DNA of 64,000 nucleotides from Brevibacterium epidermidis NBRC 14811 (lineage in GTDB: Bacteria; Actinomycetota; Actinomycetes; Actinomycetales; Brevibacteriaceae): assembly GCF_001570805.1 (NCBI RefSeq), contig NZ_BCSJ01000018.1, positions 1-64,000 on the forward strand, written 5' to 3'. The translations under genes were made by a program, and so were the position numbers. The notes beneath the pieces were generated by a model. The model was not told the DNA's origin. It saw only the letters and a list, made by a program, of their open reading frames with translations, and did not search any database. Shown here one piece after another: positions 26,152-37,512 of the stretch (its first letter is position 1; each line of letters starts with the position of its first letter).

Positions 26152-26955
26152 TCAGTCCTGCGGCTCCTCTGACTTCTGATCACCCGAGGAATCCGTCTCG
26201 CCTGAATCCTCCGCCGACTTCTTCTCCTCGTCCGCTTTCTTCTTCTCCTCCGCGGCCTTCTTCTCCTTGGCCTTGGTGGCGGCATCCTTTTCGAGCGTGA
26301 ACTTCGTCGGTTCGCTCTTCTTGTCGTCGAGCTTCACGATGAGCTCATAGTCGCCGGGGGCGAAGTCATCGTCGGTGCGGTTGCAGTTTTTGTCGACCTT
26401 GATCCGGTTCCACTTGAGCTTTGCGGTCTTCTCCGACTCAGGAGCGAACTCGGTGGAGGCCTCTGCATTCTCGTCTTTCGCTGCTGCACAGTACTCCGAC
26501 GACCACACGACGTCACCGCCCTTTTCGACGATGAATTCCTGCTTTTCGGTGCCGACCTCGATGAGGCACGTTGCGGTGTGCCTGTTCTCGATGACCATGC
26601 CGAATTCGGGTTCTTTCCCGTCCTTCACGGATTTCGGATCGACCTTTGCCTTGAGTGAGACCTTGTCCTCGGGGCACTTTCCGCTCGCTGCCTTCTCATC
26701 CGGCACCGGTGCCGCGGTCGTCGTCTCCGCCGGGGTCGTCTCCTCTGCTGCGACCTTGTCCGAGCCGTCGCTGCCACCACCGATGGCCTTGACGATGCCG
26801 ACGATTCCGAGGACCAGGAGTCCTACGACGACGAGGCTGAGCACACCGAGTGTGATGCGGCGTCTGCGGTACACGTGAGCAGGCAGCTTCCCGCTAGACT
26901 GGCGAGGCTGCCCGGCAGCTCTGTTCGGCTGCGAACCACGATTGGAAGGAGTCAT
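26152..26955 (-). CDS. Membrane-anchored protein with C-terminal charged tail, unknown
   Basis: The 267-residue protein has a basic cytoplasmic N-terminus (to about residue 35), one hydrophobic anchor (ITLGVLSLVVVGLLVLGIVGIV), a Thr/Glu/Pro linker, and an extracellular domain of about 130 residues with four Cys (CPED, CLIE, EYCAAAK, NCNRTD). It ends in a Lys/Glu-rich tail (AAEEKKKADEEKK). The domain resembles a beta-sandwich of unknown function. The ATG at 26955 is chosen to avoid a longer overlap with mutY. Confidence 0.75.
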   Translation of the reverse strand: MTPSNRGSQPNRAAGQPRQSSGKLPAHVYRRRRITLGVLSLVVVGLLVLGIVGIVKAIGGGSDGSDKVAAEETTPAETTTAAPVPDEKAASGKCPEDKVSLKAKVDPKSVKDGKEPEFGMVIENRHTATCLIEVGTEKQEFIVEKGGDVVWSSEYCAAAKDENAEASTEFAPESEKTAKLKWNRIKVDKNCNRTDDDFAPGDYELIVKLDDKKSEPTKFTLEKDAATKAKEKKAAEEKKKADEEKKSAEDSGETDSSGDQKSEEPQD

Positions 26956-26979
26956 CGCTTTGAGCCTAGGCCGAAGCGA

Positions 26980-28023
26980 ATGAGCATCCAAATGACACAC
27001 CGAGCCGGTCCCGAAACGAAATCCTCCGGGTCGTCAGCCGCCTTCCCCGAGGTGGCCGAACCTGAACTCAGACGAGTCCAGGACACCATCATCACCTGGT
27101 TCGAAGAAGCCGCCCGTGACCTGCCCTGGAGGCATCCGAACACAAGCGCCTGGGCGATCCTCGTCAGCGAGATCATGTCCCAGCAGACCCCTGTATCCAG
27201 GGTGGAGCCCAGGTGGCGTGCCTGGATGGACAGGTGGCCGACACCAGCTGACCTCGCTGCCGCATCGACTGCCGAAGTCCTCCACGCCTGGGACCGGCTG
27301 GGATACCCGCGCCGGGCCCTCCGGCTGCAGGAAGCCGCCGAAGTCATCGCAGCGGACCTGGACAACCAGGTCCCCGAGACGACCGAAGAACTCGAACGCC
27401 TGCCGGGCATCGGTTCATACACCGCAGCTGCGGTCTCCTCCTTCGCCTTCGGCCGCAAGACGACCGTCCTGGACACGAACGTGCGTCGAGTCCTCATCCG
27501 TCTCTTCGCGGGCCGAGAGCGCCCCACCACCTCACCCGGCCGGAAGGAGACCGCTTGGGCGTCGGGCTTCGTTCCCGAGGACAAGCATGTGGAGTGGAAT
27601 GCCGGAGTCATGGAGTTCGGGGCCCTCGTCTGCACGGCACGCAATCCCGACTGCCCTGCCTGCCCGCTCCAGGACATCTGCACGTGGAACCAATTGGGCA
27701 GGCCCGCCTCGGCGACGAAGCCGAAGACTCAGAAGTGGGCGGGCACGGATCGACAGCTGCGCGGAGCGATCATGGACGTCCTCAAGGCCGCACATGCCGC
27801 CGGGGATGACCGGCACGGCGTCAGCCTCGACGTCTTCACCACCTCGGTGACTGATTTCGATCCCACGCTCGCCGAATCTCTGGCGGAATCGACGGCCGCA
27901 GCGGTGGCACGAGTGCGTGAACTCAGTGCCGACAAGGACAGGATCTCTCGGCTCATCACCGATCTCGTCACCGACGGACTGGCACAACAGATCGACGGCC
28001 GTTTGGCACTGCCGAACCGGTGA
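26980..28023 (+). CDS. mutY: A/G-specific adenine glycosylase
   Basis: MutY removes adenine mispaired with 8-oxoguanine. The 347-residue protein has the catalytic Glu region VSEIMSQQTPVSRVEPRW near residue 60, and the helix-hairpin-helix LPGIGSYTAAAVSSFAFG with catalytic Asp in VLDTNVRRV. The iron-sulphur ligands are Cys-X6-Cys-X2-Cys-X5-Cys in the stretch ending CPLQDIC near residue 235. The C-terminal 8-oxoG recognition domain is replaced by a shorter tail, as in other actinobacterial MutY. The ATG at 26980 is the likely start. Confidence 0.93.
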   Translation: MSIQMTHRAGPETKSSGSSAAFPEVAEPELRRVQDTIITWFEEAARDLPWRHPNTSAWAILVSEIMSQQTPVSRVEPRWRAWMDRWPTPADLAAASTAEVLHAWDRLGYPRRALRLQEAAEVIAADLDNQVPETTEELERLPGIGSYTAAAVSSFAFGRKTTVLDTNVRRVLIRLFAGRERPTTSPGRKETAWASGFVPEDKHVEWNAGVMEFGALVCTARNPDCPACPLQDICTWNQLGRPASATKPKTQKWAGTDRQLRGAIMDVLKAAHAAGDDRHGVSLDVFTTSVTDFDPTLAESLAESTAAAVARVRELSADKDRISRLITDLVTDGLAQQIDGRLALPNR

Positions 28024-28044
28024 GAGGTTCGACCAGTATCTGCC

Positions 28045-28629
28045 TCAGAGGTATTTGATCATCCGCGAGTTGCCCAGGGTGTTCGGTTTGACCCGGGCCA
28101 GGTCGAGGAACTCTGCGACGCCCTCATCGGTGGAGTGAAGCAGCTCGACGTAGACCTCGGGTGAGACGGGGATGCCCTTGATCGGCTCGAACCCGAGCGA
28201 TCCGAAGAATCCAGTTTCGAAGGTCAGGCAGAACACCCGGTCGACACCGATCTCACGGGCATCGGCGAGCAGCTGTCGGATGATCGCCTTGCCCACTCCC
28301 CTGCCTCGATAGTCCGGTGAGGAGGCGACAGTGCGGGCCTCGGCGAGGTCCGACCAGATGATATGCAGGGCGCCACAGCCGGCGAGGATCTCAGAACCAT
28401 CGGGCTGTGGGTCGACGACCAGCCAGAACTCCTGCAGCGATTCGAAGTACGTCACTGTGTCCTTGGCGAGCAGGATCCGCTGTTCGGCCAGCGGGGCGAC
28501 CAGGGCTTCGATTCCTTTGACATCACCGGTCCTGGCCCGTCGCAGGTACAGGCCTCCGGGGAGTTCGTGTTTGGAGTGGTGGTCCGCGGAGATCCGTCCG
28601 TGATCGAAGGTGCCTTCATCAGTGCTCAT
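28045..28629 (-). CDS. argA: Amino-acid N-acetyltransferase (ArgA-like GNAT)
   Basis: The 194-residue protein matches the short actinobacterial N-acetylglutamate synthase (mycobacterial Rv2747 type) rather than the long E. coli ArgA. The acetyl-CoA loop RGRGVGKAIIRQLL, CGALHIIWSDLAEARTVASS and the C-terminal PVSPEVYVELLHSTDEGVAEFL block are characteristic. It makes N-acetylglutamate for arginine synthesis. The ATG at 28629 is preferred over an earlier in-frame start that crosses the terminator region. Confidence 0.82.
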   Translation of the reverse strand: MSTDEGTFDHGRISADHHSKHELPGGLYLRRARTGDVKGIEALVAPLAEQRILLAKDTVTYFESLQEFWLVVDPQPDGSEILAGCGALHIIWSDLAEARTVASSPDYRGRGVGKAIIRQLLADAREIGVDRVFCLTFETGFFGSLGFEPIKGIPVSPEVYVELLHSTDEGVAEFLDLARVKPNTLGNSRMIKYL

Positions 28630-28665
28630 ACCGACATTCAACACCATCATCAGGGGCGGACACGA

Positions 28666-28707
28666 AAGAGTCCGGGGAGCCGGCTGCTGCCGACTCCCCG
28701 GACTCTT
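28666..28707. terminator. Hairpin between the acetyltransferase gene and clpC
   Basis: AAGAGTCCGGGGAG (from 28666) pairs with its complement ending at 28707, with one mismatch and a central GC stem. On the minus strand it lies directly after clpC. Confidence 0.85.
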
Positions 28708-28735
28708 AATTGTCATCCGAGAAGGTGACGAACGA

Positions 28736-31276
<2,541 letters not shown>

Positions 31277-31341
31277 ATTCATCCTCCTCGGTCTTCTGAT
31301 TCTTCTGAGCCTAACCACCACGACCGCGGTTCTATTGCACG

Positions 31342-31379
31342 TTTCGCCATGAGCCGAAAGCGTTTGGCTGTGGGCGAAA
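31342..31379. promoter_or_regulatory. Inverted TTTCGCC repeats in the clpC/mph promoter region
   Basis: TTTCGCC (31342-31348) and GGCGAAA (31373-31379) are perfect complements 24 bases apart. TTTCG/CGAAA also forms a tighter pair at 31342-31359. ClgR, the usual clp activator in actinobacteria, binds GC-containing inverted repeats of related form. A TAGACT -10-like element for the plus-strand gene lies at 31385-31390. Confidence 0.35.
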
Positions 31380-31426
31380 TTCTCTAGACTCGAGAGTCAC
31401 GCGGCGCAGACAGAGAGGTTGCCGAC

Positions 31427-32317
31427 ATGTCCACCGACCAATCGACCATCACAGAGCTGGCCCGGGCCCATGGCCTTCACATCATTGCCGATTCCATCGT
31501 CATCAACGAGCTTGGCCTCGATTTCCAGGTCGCCATCGCCGAGGCGGTCGACGGAGATTCGTGGGTGCTTCGGATACCTCGGCGTCCGGATGTGTCCGCC
31601 CGTGCCGCCGTCGAGGACCGTTTCCTGAGAGCCATCGCACCGCACCTGAGCATCGCGGTCCCCGATTGGCAGATACACACCGAGGAGCTCATCGCGTACC
31701 CGCTGCTGCCGGGAACTCCCGGACTGACGATCGATGACAGTGGACAGCCGCAGTGGCATTTCGATGTCGAGTCCCCCGAATACGCTGCGTCGCTCGGATC
31801 ATTCCTCGCCGAACTCCACACCGTCGCCCCGGAAGCTGTCCGTGGCTCCGGGATCTCGGAGTACTCCCCCGCCGAGATCCGGCAGCGCAAGCGAGACGAT
31901 ATCGATCAGGTCGCATCGGAGTTCGACGTGGCACCGCACCTGCTCCGGCGGTGGACCGCGTGGCTCGACGACGACAGCTATTGGCCGACGTTCACGACCG
32001 TGACCCACGGCGAGGTGTATCCGGCGCATCAGCTCATGGACGGACCCGTGAACCTGAGCATCCTCGACTGGACGACGGCCTCGATCGGCGATCCGGCCCG
32101 CGATTTCATATTCCACCACTCCAGCGTTTCGGCTTCGGCGTTCGAAGCGACGACTGCGCGATATGTGGAAGCCGGTGGTCGGGTCTGGCCCAGATTCGCC
32201 GAGCACTGTGGCGAGCTCTACTCGATGTCGCCTGTCGAATTAGGTCTTTTCGCATTGCAGACGGAAGTACCGGAGTATTTGGACGCGGCAAAGGCTCAAC
32301 TCAACCCGAACGACTGA
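31427..32317 (+). CDS. Macrolide 2'-phosphotransferase (Mph family)
   Basis: The 296-residue kinase has the APH/Mph fold and reads close to Mph enzymes throughout: VINELGLDFQVAIAEAVDGD, WVLRIPRRPDVSA, ELIAYPLLPG, LDDDSYWPTFT, LSILDWTTASIGDPARDF and YVEAGGRVWPRFAEH. It would phosphorylate the 2'-hydroxyl of macrolides with GTP. The catalytic loop reads THGEVYPAHQL, with Glu where Mph(A), as I recall it, has Asp. Its base composition resembles the neighbours and it sits between clpC and lsr2, so it looks intrinsic rather than newly acquired. Confidence 0.85.
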   Translation: MSTDQSTITELARAHGLHIIADSIVINELGLDFQVAIAEAVDGDSWVLRIPRRPDVSARAAVEDRFLRAIAPHLSIAVPDWQIHTEELIAYPLLPGTPGLTIDDSGQPQWHFDVESPEYAASLGSFLAELHTVAPEAVRGSGISEYSPAEIRQRKRDDIDQVASEFDVAPHLLRRWTAWLDDDSYWPTFTTVTHGEVYPAHQLMDGPVNLSILDWTTASIGDPARDFIFHHSSVSASAFEATTARYVEAGGRVWPRFAEHCGELYSMSPVELGLFALQTEVPEYLDAAKAQLNPND

Positions 32318-32533
32318 ACCACCAACATAATCGGCTCGATACTCAGCAGAGTTTCCTCGCACACACTTCAGGCTCCCTTGATTCGTGACTCACATCATCG
32401 AATCATTTGCCGGATCATTGATCGATATGATCTTCAACTACTCAGTGTCTGGCAATTGTCTGTGTTGTTTGATCACTGATGTTCTGCTACATCGTTCGAA
32501 GAGGCATTTGATAATGCCGGGAACGCATATAAA
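32318..32533. other. AT-rich intergenic stretch, no gene
   Basis: This 216-base gap between two convergent genes is visibly richer in A and T than anything around it. It contains GATCAT (32413-32418) and ATGATC (32427-32432) as inverted arms. No reading frame with convincing coding character is present. AT-rich DNA next to lsr2 could bind Lsr2 itself. Confidence 0.45.
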
Positions 32534-32577
32534 AGACCCGAGGGGCCAGCGATTCAATTCGCTGACCCCTCGGGTCT
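32534..32577. terminator. Bidirectional terminator between mph-like gene and lsr2
   Basis: AGACCCGAGGGGCCAGCGA pairs with 32559-32577 with one mismatch, over a TTCAAT loop. AAAA precedes and TAAT follows, giving T-rich tails on both strands. Confidence 0.9.
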
Positions 32578-32609
32578 AATCGGAAGTTATCGGCTTTCGA
32601 ATGAGCCTC

Positions 32610-32939
32610 TTACTTCTCCGCTGCTTCGTATGCTTCGACGATCTCCAGTGGGATCCGTCCGCGGTCACCGAGCTGGTATCCGTTGTTCTGGGCCCACTCG
32701 CGGATCTTCGCCGTGTCCCGCTTGGGACCTGACGAACCCGCACGGCGGCCACGGCCACCGGTGTTGGCTACACGACGTGCTTTGGCGATGAATGGGGCGA
32801 ACGTTTCGCGGAGCTTTTCGGCATTCTCGGTTGAGAGCTCGAGTTCATACGTTGCCTGGTCGAGGCTGAAGCGAACGGTTTCCGCCGCTTCGCTTCCGTC
32901 GAAATCATCCGTGAGAACGAGGCGCATTTCCCTTGCCAT
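32610..32939 (-). CDS. lsr2: Nucleoid-associated protein Lsr2
   Basis: Lsr2 bridges AT-rich DNA and silences foreign genes in actinobacteria, much as H-NS does in enterobacteria. The 109-residue protein has the N-terminal dimerisation strand region (EMRLVLTDDFDGSEAAETVR). Its C-terminal DNA-binding domain contains the AT-hook-like RGR in LGDRGRIPLEIVEAYEAA and the IREWAQNNGYQ helix. The ATG at 32939 is chosen over a GTG two codons upstream. It follows lysS and a small membrane-protein gene that overlaps it by 35 bases. Confidence 0.96.
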   Translation of the reverse strand: MAREMRLVLTDDFDGSEAAETVRFSLDQATYELELSTENAEKLRETFAPFIAKARRVANTGGRGRRAGSSGPKRDTAKIREWAQNNGYQLGDRGRIPLEIVEAYEAAEK

Positions 32940-33150
32940 GTTCACTCTTTTCGTAATCAGAGGATTTTGTCGATGTCATCTTAACATCCGTTTCGGGATT
33001 ATCGTCGACTTCGCTAACTTCAATCTCTGAATAGTATTTATCAACCTGTTCGCGTTCATTGCGATCTGCGCGGATGATATTCCGGAACACATACCAGAAC
33101 AGCAATCCCACACAGATCGACGGGAGCAGCGCTTTGAGGATATCCAACAT
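32905..33150 (-). CDS. Small membrane protein overlapping lsr2
   Basis: The 81-residue product has one N-terminal membrane span (LLPSICVGLLFWYVFRNIIRA) and a hydrophilic, acidic tail. AGGAGG lies upstream of the ATG at 33150 and it starts 5 bases after lysS stops, which supports it as a real gene. The last 35 bases overlap the start of lsr2 in another frame, so translation of lsr2 may depend on it. Similar small proteins occur between lysS and lsr2 in relatives (from memory). Function unknown. Confidence 0.75.
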   Translation of the reverse strand: MLDILKALLPSICVGLLFWYVFRNIIRADRNEREQVDKYYSEIEVSEVDDNPETDVKMTSTKSSDYEKSEHGKGNAPRSHG

Positions 33151-33155
33151 CGTAA

Positions 33156-34715
33156 TCAGCCCTCCTGAGCCGAGTCCTCCTGCGAAGAAGCCAAAGGCTT
33201 AGTGAATGGGAACAGAATGGTTTCGCGGATTCCCAGACCCGTCAGTGCCATGAGCAGACGGTCGAGTCCCATTCCCATTCCGCCGGTCGGCGGCATTCCG
33301 TGCTCCATCGCCATGAGGAAGTCCTCGTCGAGGCCCATCGCCTCATCGTCACCGCGGGCGGCGTCGGCAGCCTGGGCTTCGAAGCGCTGACGCTGGATGA
33401 TCGGGTCGACGAGCTCCGAATAGCCGGTAGCCAGCTCGAAGCCGCGGACGTACAGATCCCACTTCTCCACGACGCCCTTCTTCGTCCGGTGCTCACGCAC
33501 CAGAGGTGAGGTGTCGACGGGGAAATCGGTGACGAAGGTCGGAGCCCACAGCTTGTCCTGGTAGAAGTGCTCCCACAGCTCTTCGACGTACTTTCCGTGT
33601 GAGCGGAAGACTCCGCCCAGGTCGACGTTGTTGTCTGCGGCGATCTTGTCGAGCACGTCCAGACCGGTCTCCGGGGTCACCTCGACGCCGGATTCCTCGG
33701 ACAGGGAGTCGTACATGCTCACGACCGGCCAGTCTCCGCCGAAGTCGTATTCGGTGCCGTCGTCGAGTGTGACGACGAGCGATCCGGTGGCTTCCTGAGC
33801 GGCGTTCTGGATCAGGGTCTTCGTCAGATCGGCGATCGAGTGGTAGTCGCCGAAGGACTGGTAGGCCTCGAGCATCGCGAATTCCGGGGAGTGAGTGGAG
33901 TCAGCGCCCTCATTGCGGAAGTTGCGGTTGATCTCGAAGACGTTCTCGATTCCGCCGACGATCGCCCGCTTGAGGAACAGCTCCGGGGCGATGCGCAGGT
34001 ACATGTCGATGTCGTAGGCGTTCATATGCGTCTTGAACGGACGCGCGGCGGCACCGCCGTGCATGGTCTGCAGCATCGGCGTCTCGATCTCGACGAATTC
34101 CTGGTCTGCGAAGGTCTTCCGCAGTGAGGACATCACCTTTGCGCGGGTGAGCATGGTCTCCCGGGCCTGTTCGCGGGTGATGAGGTCGAGGTAGCGCTGG
34201 CGGACGCGAGTGTCCTCGGCGAGTTCGGTGTGCAGTCCGGGCAGCGGGCGGATGGCCTTCGATGCCATGGTCCAGGAGTCCGCGAGCACGGAGAGCTCAC
34301 CGCGCTTGGACTTGATGACTCGTCCGTGCAGGAACAGGAAGTCGCCGAGGTCGACATCGGTCTTGAAGTCATCGAGGCGTTCCTGCCCGACTTCGCGCAG
34401 CGAGAGCATGCCCTGCAGGCGGGTGCCGTCACCGGCCTGCAGTGTGACGAAGCAGAGTTTGCCGGTGGTGCGGACGAAGACTACGCGGCCGATGACGCCG
34501 ACGACGTCGTCGGTCTCCTCCCCCGTTTCGAGTCCGTCGTGGGCGGCGTGGACCTCGGCGAGGCTGTGGGTGCGGGGCACCGTGACCGGGTAGGCGTCGG
34601 TTCCGTCATCGAGGAGACGCTGGCGCTTGTCCTTACGGATCCGGATCTGTTCCGGATCGAGGTGTTCGGGTGAAAGGTCTGCGTTCTCAGGTGTCTTCGA
34701 GTCGGTATTCGCCAT
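33156..34715 (-). CDS. lysS: Lysyl-tRNA synthetase, class II
   Basis: LysS charges tRNA-Lys. The 519-residue protein has the N-terminal OB-fold (residues ~70-170). Class II motif 2 is [23 protein letters not shown] near 265, and motif 3 is [23 protein letters not shown] near 480. The length and [21 protein letters not shown] are standard for bacterial LysS. It leads a short operon with the small membrane protein and lsr2. Confidence 0.97.
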   Translation of the reverse strand: MANTDSKTPENADLSPEHLDPEQIRIRKDKRQRLLDDGTDAYPVTVPRTHSLAEVHAAHDGLETGEETDDVVGVIGRVVFVRTTGKLCFVTLQAGDGTRLQGMLSLREVGQERLDDFKTDVDLGDFLFLHGRVIKSKRGELSVLADSWTMASKAIRPLPGLHTELAEDTRVRQRYLDLITREQARETMLTRAKVMSSLRKTFADQEFVEIETPMLQTMHGGAAARPFKTHMNAYDIDMYLRIAPELFLKRAIVGGIENVFEINRNFRNEGADSTHSPEFAMLEAYQSFGDYHSIADLTKTLIQNAAQEATGSLVVTLDDGTEYDFGGDWPVVSMYDSLSEESGVEVTPETGLDVLDKIAADNNVDLGGVFRSHGKYVEELWEHFYQDKLWAPTFVTDFPVDTSPLVREHRTKKGVVEKWDLYVRGFELATGYSELVDPIIQRQRFEAQAADAARGDDEAMGLDEDFLMAMEHGMPPTGGMGMGLDRLLMALTGLGIRETILFPFTKPLASSQEDSAQEG

Positions 34716-34759
34716 GCTTCAAGGCTACCGTGGACGGGCCGTACGGGGTAATTCGGCGG

Positions 34760-35650
34760 TCAGTCCAGAGCAGTCAGAATCTGCTGTGCCTGGGCTTCTG
34801 TGATCCGTCCCATTGCCAGCGCCTTCGCGGCCGTCGATCGGGCGAGTGCGATATAGCTGTTGCGCACGGACGGGTTCGACCGACTGAGGCTGAACTCGCT
34901 CAGCGCCGCCAGGTGCGCTTCGACGGTTCCGACGTCACCGCGACTGATCGGGCCGGTCAGCGCCTTGGGCCCGTTCTGCATGGTGTTGGCGACACTGGCA
35001 TCGACGAGGGCGTGGAGGACGGCCGAGGGATCGGCGACCCCCGCCTCGCTGAGCAGTTCCATGGCTTCAGCGAGGATCGTGATCGAATGATTCGAAGCAT
35101 GCGTGATTGCCGCGTGGTAGAGGGGACGGTCCGCCTCGGCGATGTCGATCGGTTCGGCACCGAGTTCGACGACGAGGGCCTCCCCCACCGGGCGGATCGG
35201 TGCGGGTGCGGTGACCGCGATCGTCGCCTGCCGCAGTCGGCTGAGATCGACCTCGGTTCCGGTGAACGTCAGGGACGGGTGCAGGGCGATGGGCAGAGCG
35301 CCGAGGCTGGTCCCGGCTTCGAGGACGTCCGTTCCGTACCGGCCGGAGCAGTGCATGAGGATCTGTCCGGCGTGGATGTGTCCGAGGTTCGCCAGTCCTG
35401 TCACCAATGGTGCGATCTCGTCATCGGGGACGGCGATGAGGACGAGTTCGGCGCGTTCGGTGATCTCGTCGGGGTCGAGGACGGGCACTCCGTGCAGCAT
35501 CTCTTCGGCCCGTTCGAGGCTCGCCTCCGAGGTGGCGCTGACTCCGATGATCGCGTGCCCGGCCTGCCTCCAGGCGGCTCCGATGGTGGCTCCGACTCGG
35601 CCACAGCCGATGATTCCGATGCCCAGCCTCGGTGCGTCGCCCTGGTTCAT
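34760..35650 (-). CDS. DUF2520 / Rossmann-like oxidoreductase family protein
   Basis: The 296-residue protein combines an N-terminal NAD(P)-binding Rossmann fold (GIGIIGCGRVGATIGAAWRQAG near residue 11) with a C-terminal helical DUF2520 domain (HAAITHASNHSITILAEAMELL). It resembles ketopantoate-reductase-like proteins. In many actinobacteria it precedes panC and panD; neither is present here, and lysS follows. It overlaps the PH-domain gene by ATGA. Reaction unknown. Confidence 0.87.
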   Translation of the reverse strand: MNQGDAPRLGIGIIGCGRVGATIGAAWRQAGHAIIGVSATSEASLERAEEMLHGVPVLDPDEITERAELVLIAVPDDEIAPLVTGLANLGHIHAGQILMHCSGRYGTDVLEAGTSLGALPIALHPSLTFTGTEVDLSRLRQATIAVTAPAPIRPVGEALVVELGAEPIDIAEADRPLYHAAITHASNHSITILAEAMELLSEAGVADPSAVLHALVDASVANTMQNGPKALTGPISRGDVGTVEAHLAALSEFSLSRSNPSVRNSYIALARSTAAKALAMGRITEAQAQQILTALD

Positions 35651-37512
35651 CCTTCGTCCTCCTCAAGGGTCTGTGTTCGGTTAGTGTGGGCACTCTTCGC
35701 CGCCGCGTCGAAGGTCTGGCGGGCGATCCGAGTGCGTTCGGCATGTTCGTTGAAGAAGCGTTTGGCTCCGTCCATGCTCTGGTGCTTCACGAGCGGGGTG
35801 ATGGGTCCGGCCGTCGAATGCACGGCCACCGACCCCAGGTTGAGCGCCCGCATCAGCGGTCCCTGATAGTAGCGCAGGGATTGGACGCGCACATGCGGCA
35901 CGAAGTCGACGCGACGGTCGAGGATGCCCAGGCGCAGCACGAGCATCGAATCGGTGAGCGCATAGGCCCGTCGTTTCCATACGAACGGGTCGACCAGTCG
36001 CGACGATCGCGGCTGCGGGTGGAACAGCTCTTCGGCCGCGGCTGCGTTCGGGTCGGCAGACTTCCGGTCGTACATCGCCGAGCGCACCAAGGTGTCGGCG
36101 CCGATGCCCTCGGGCAGCTGCGGATCCGGCAGTGAGAGACCGACCATGAGCAGTGCCTGGTCGATGTCGCCGACGGGCAGCAGCAGGTTCGACTCGGTCT
36201 TCCCGCCGTCACTGGCGATATTGAATTGGGCCTCCCACCATCCGGCCCACCGCCACAGCAGGGGCTGGTGCAGGGCCACTGCCTGGATGCGGTCGAGCGG
36301 AATGACCTTGCGCGAGGTGGAGAAGAGTCCGTGGTTGACCGCCAGTCCGTTCTCGCCGAGGCGGACGACGAAGTTCGCATTGTCGAGGTTCTTCCGGAAC
36401 ACGGAGAACGCCATGAAGACACCGGGCAGGACACCGACGAGGATCGGGAAGAACGCCTCTTTGATTCCGAAGGCCAAGAGCACGATCGCCGTGATGACGA
36501 CGATGATGACGACGGCCACGGACACCAGGGTCTCGGCCTTGAGCAGGGAGGAGACGACGACCCGGTGGACGGGCACGCGGATGATCTCACCCTCGTCGCC
36601 CACCCGCGGATTGAGATTGTATGGGGCGAGCAGGTCGCCGAGGCTGGATTCGGCTTCTTCGGAGACTTCATCGGCAAGGGTGCCCAGTCGCTTCGTCAGC
36701 CGCACACCGAGGCTGTCCCCGCCTCGTTCCGGAACCGACAGATCGGTTCCGGACTGCCCACCGGGCCCCGAGGCGCCGTCGGCCGGGCCGGTGACCCCGG
36801 ACGAGTCCGCACCGAGATCCGCTGCCGCACCGTCGGCCGCAACCTCGGAACCGACCGACCCGTCACCGACCGGACCGGACGCGGACGAAGCGGATCCGGG
36901 GATGCCGGGAGTCGCCTCGGTGCGGGTGTGTCCCTGTCTGCGGGAGCGGACGGCGGAGAGAAGTTCGTCGCGCAGCTCTTCGGCCCGCTTCTTCGACAGA
37001 TACTTCAGGGAGATGTTCGAGTCGGTGCCGCCGGCGACGTCGAAGACGAGTTCGGCCATGCCGAGCAGTCGCGGCAGCAGCTTCTGCTGCAGATCGATGG
37101 ACTGCACGCGGTCGAGTCGGGCCTTGCGCAGCTTCTTCGACAGCAGTCCGCGCCGATAGTAGATCGCTTCGGCGTCGACGCGATAGCCCATGACTCGCCA
37201 CGCCAGCCAGCTGAAGAGAGCGGTGAGCAGGAGGACGAGGATGATTCCGCCGACGACGGCGAGGATCACCAGCGGATGGGCGCCCAGCCATTCGGCGAAG
37301 GTGAGGTTGACGGAACGGCCGGACGCGAGGTCTTCGACGGCGCTCTGGAAGAAGTTCTGCAGACCGTAGGCCGCGGCGACGAAGATACCGACGAGAACGC
37401 CGAGGCTCTCGAGAATCGGCGTCAGCGGATGGACGCGGTGCCAGACCTCCGGTGCGGCCGCCTCGGTGCTGGCGTTCGGGTTGTCGGGCGAGGGTTCGTC
37501 GCTCATGGTCAC
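35647..37512 (-). CDS. PH domain-containing membrane protein, YdbT-like
   Basis: The 621-residue membrane protein has several bacterial PH (bPH2) domains. One follows the first membrane pair (YRVDAEAIYYRRGLLSKKLRKARLDRVQS), with others in the middle and C-terminal part (PLDRIQAVALHQPLLWRWAGW and DFVPHVRVQSLRYYQGPL). About four hydrophobic spans are present. A Gly/Ser/Asp-rich insert of about 80 residues lies near 195-280. It is paired with the shorter YdbS-like gene, start and stop overlapping by ATGA. Function unknown; YdbST has been linked to antibiotic tolerance. Confidence 0.85.
   Translation of the reverse strand: MTMSDEPSPDNPNASTEAAAPEVWHRVHPLTPILESLGVLVGIFVAAAYGLQNFFQSAVEDLASGRSVNLTFAEWLGAHPLVILAVVGGIILVLLLTALFSWLAWRVMGYRVDAEAIYYRRGLLSKKLRKARLDRVQSIDLQQKLLPRLLGMAELVFDVAGGTDSNISLKYLSKKRAEELRDELLSAVRSRRQGHTRTEATPGIPGSASSASGPVGDGSVGSEVAADGAAADLGADSSGVTGPADGASGPGGQSGTDLSVPERGGDSLGVRLTKRLGTLADEVSEEAESSLGDLLAPYNLNPRVGDEGEIIRVPVHRVVVSSLLKAETLVSVAVVIIVVITAIVLLAFGIKEAFFPILVGVLPGVFMAFSVFRKNLDNANFVVRLGENGLAVNHGLFSTSRKVIPLDRIQAVALHQPLLWRWAGWWEAQFNIASDGGKTESNLLLPVGDIDQALLMVGLSLPDPQLPEGIGADTLVRSAMYDRKSADPNAAAAEELFHPQPRSSRLVDPFVWKRRAYALTDSMLVLRLGILDRRVDFVPHVRVQSLRYYQGPLMRALNLGSVAVHSTAGPITPLVKHQSMDGAKRFFNEHAERTRIARQTFDAAAKSAHTNRTQTLEEDEG

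Noticed and set aside
32385..32579. 64-codon plus-strand frame in the mph-lsr2 gap
   Set aside because: It ends inside the terminator, has no ribosome binding site, and its Cys- and Ile-rich product matches AT-rich non-coding DNA.
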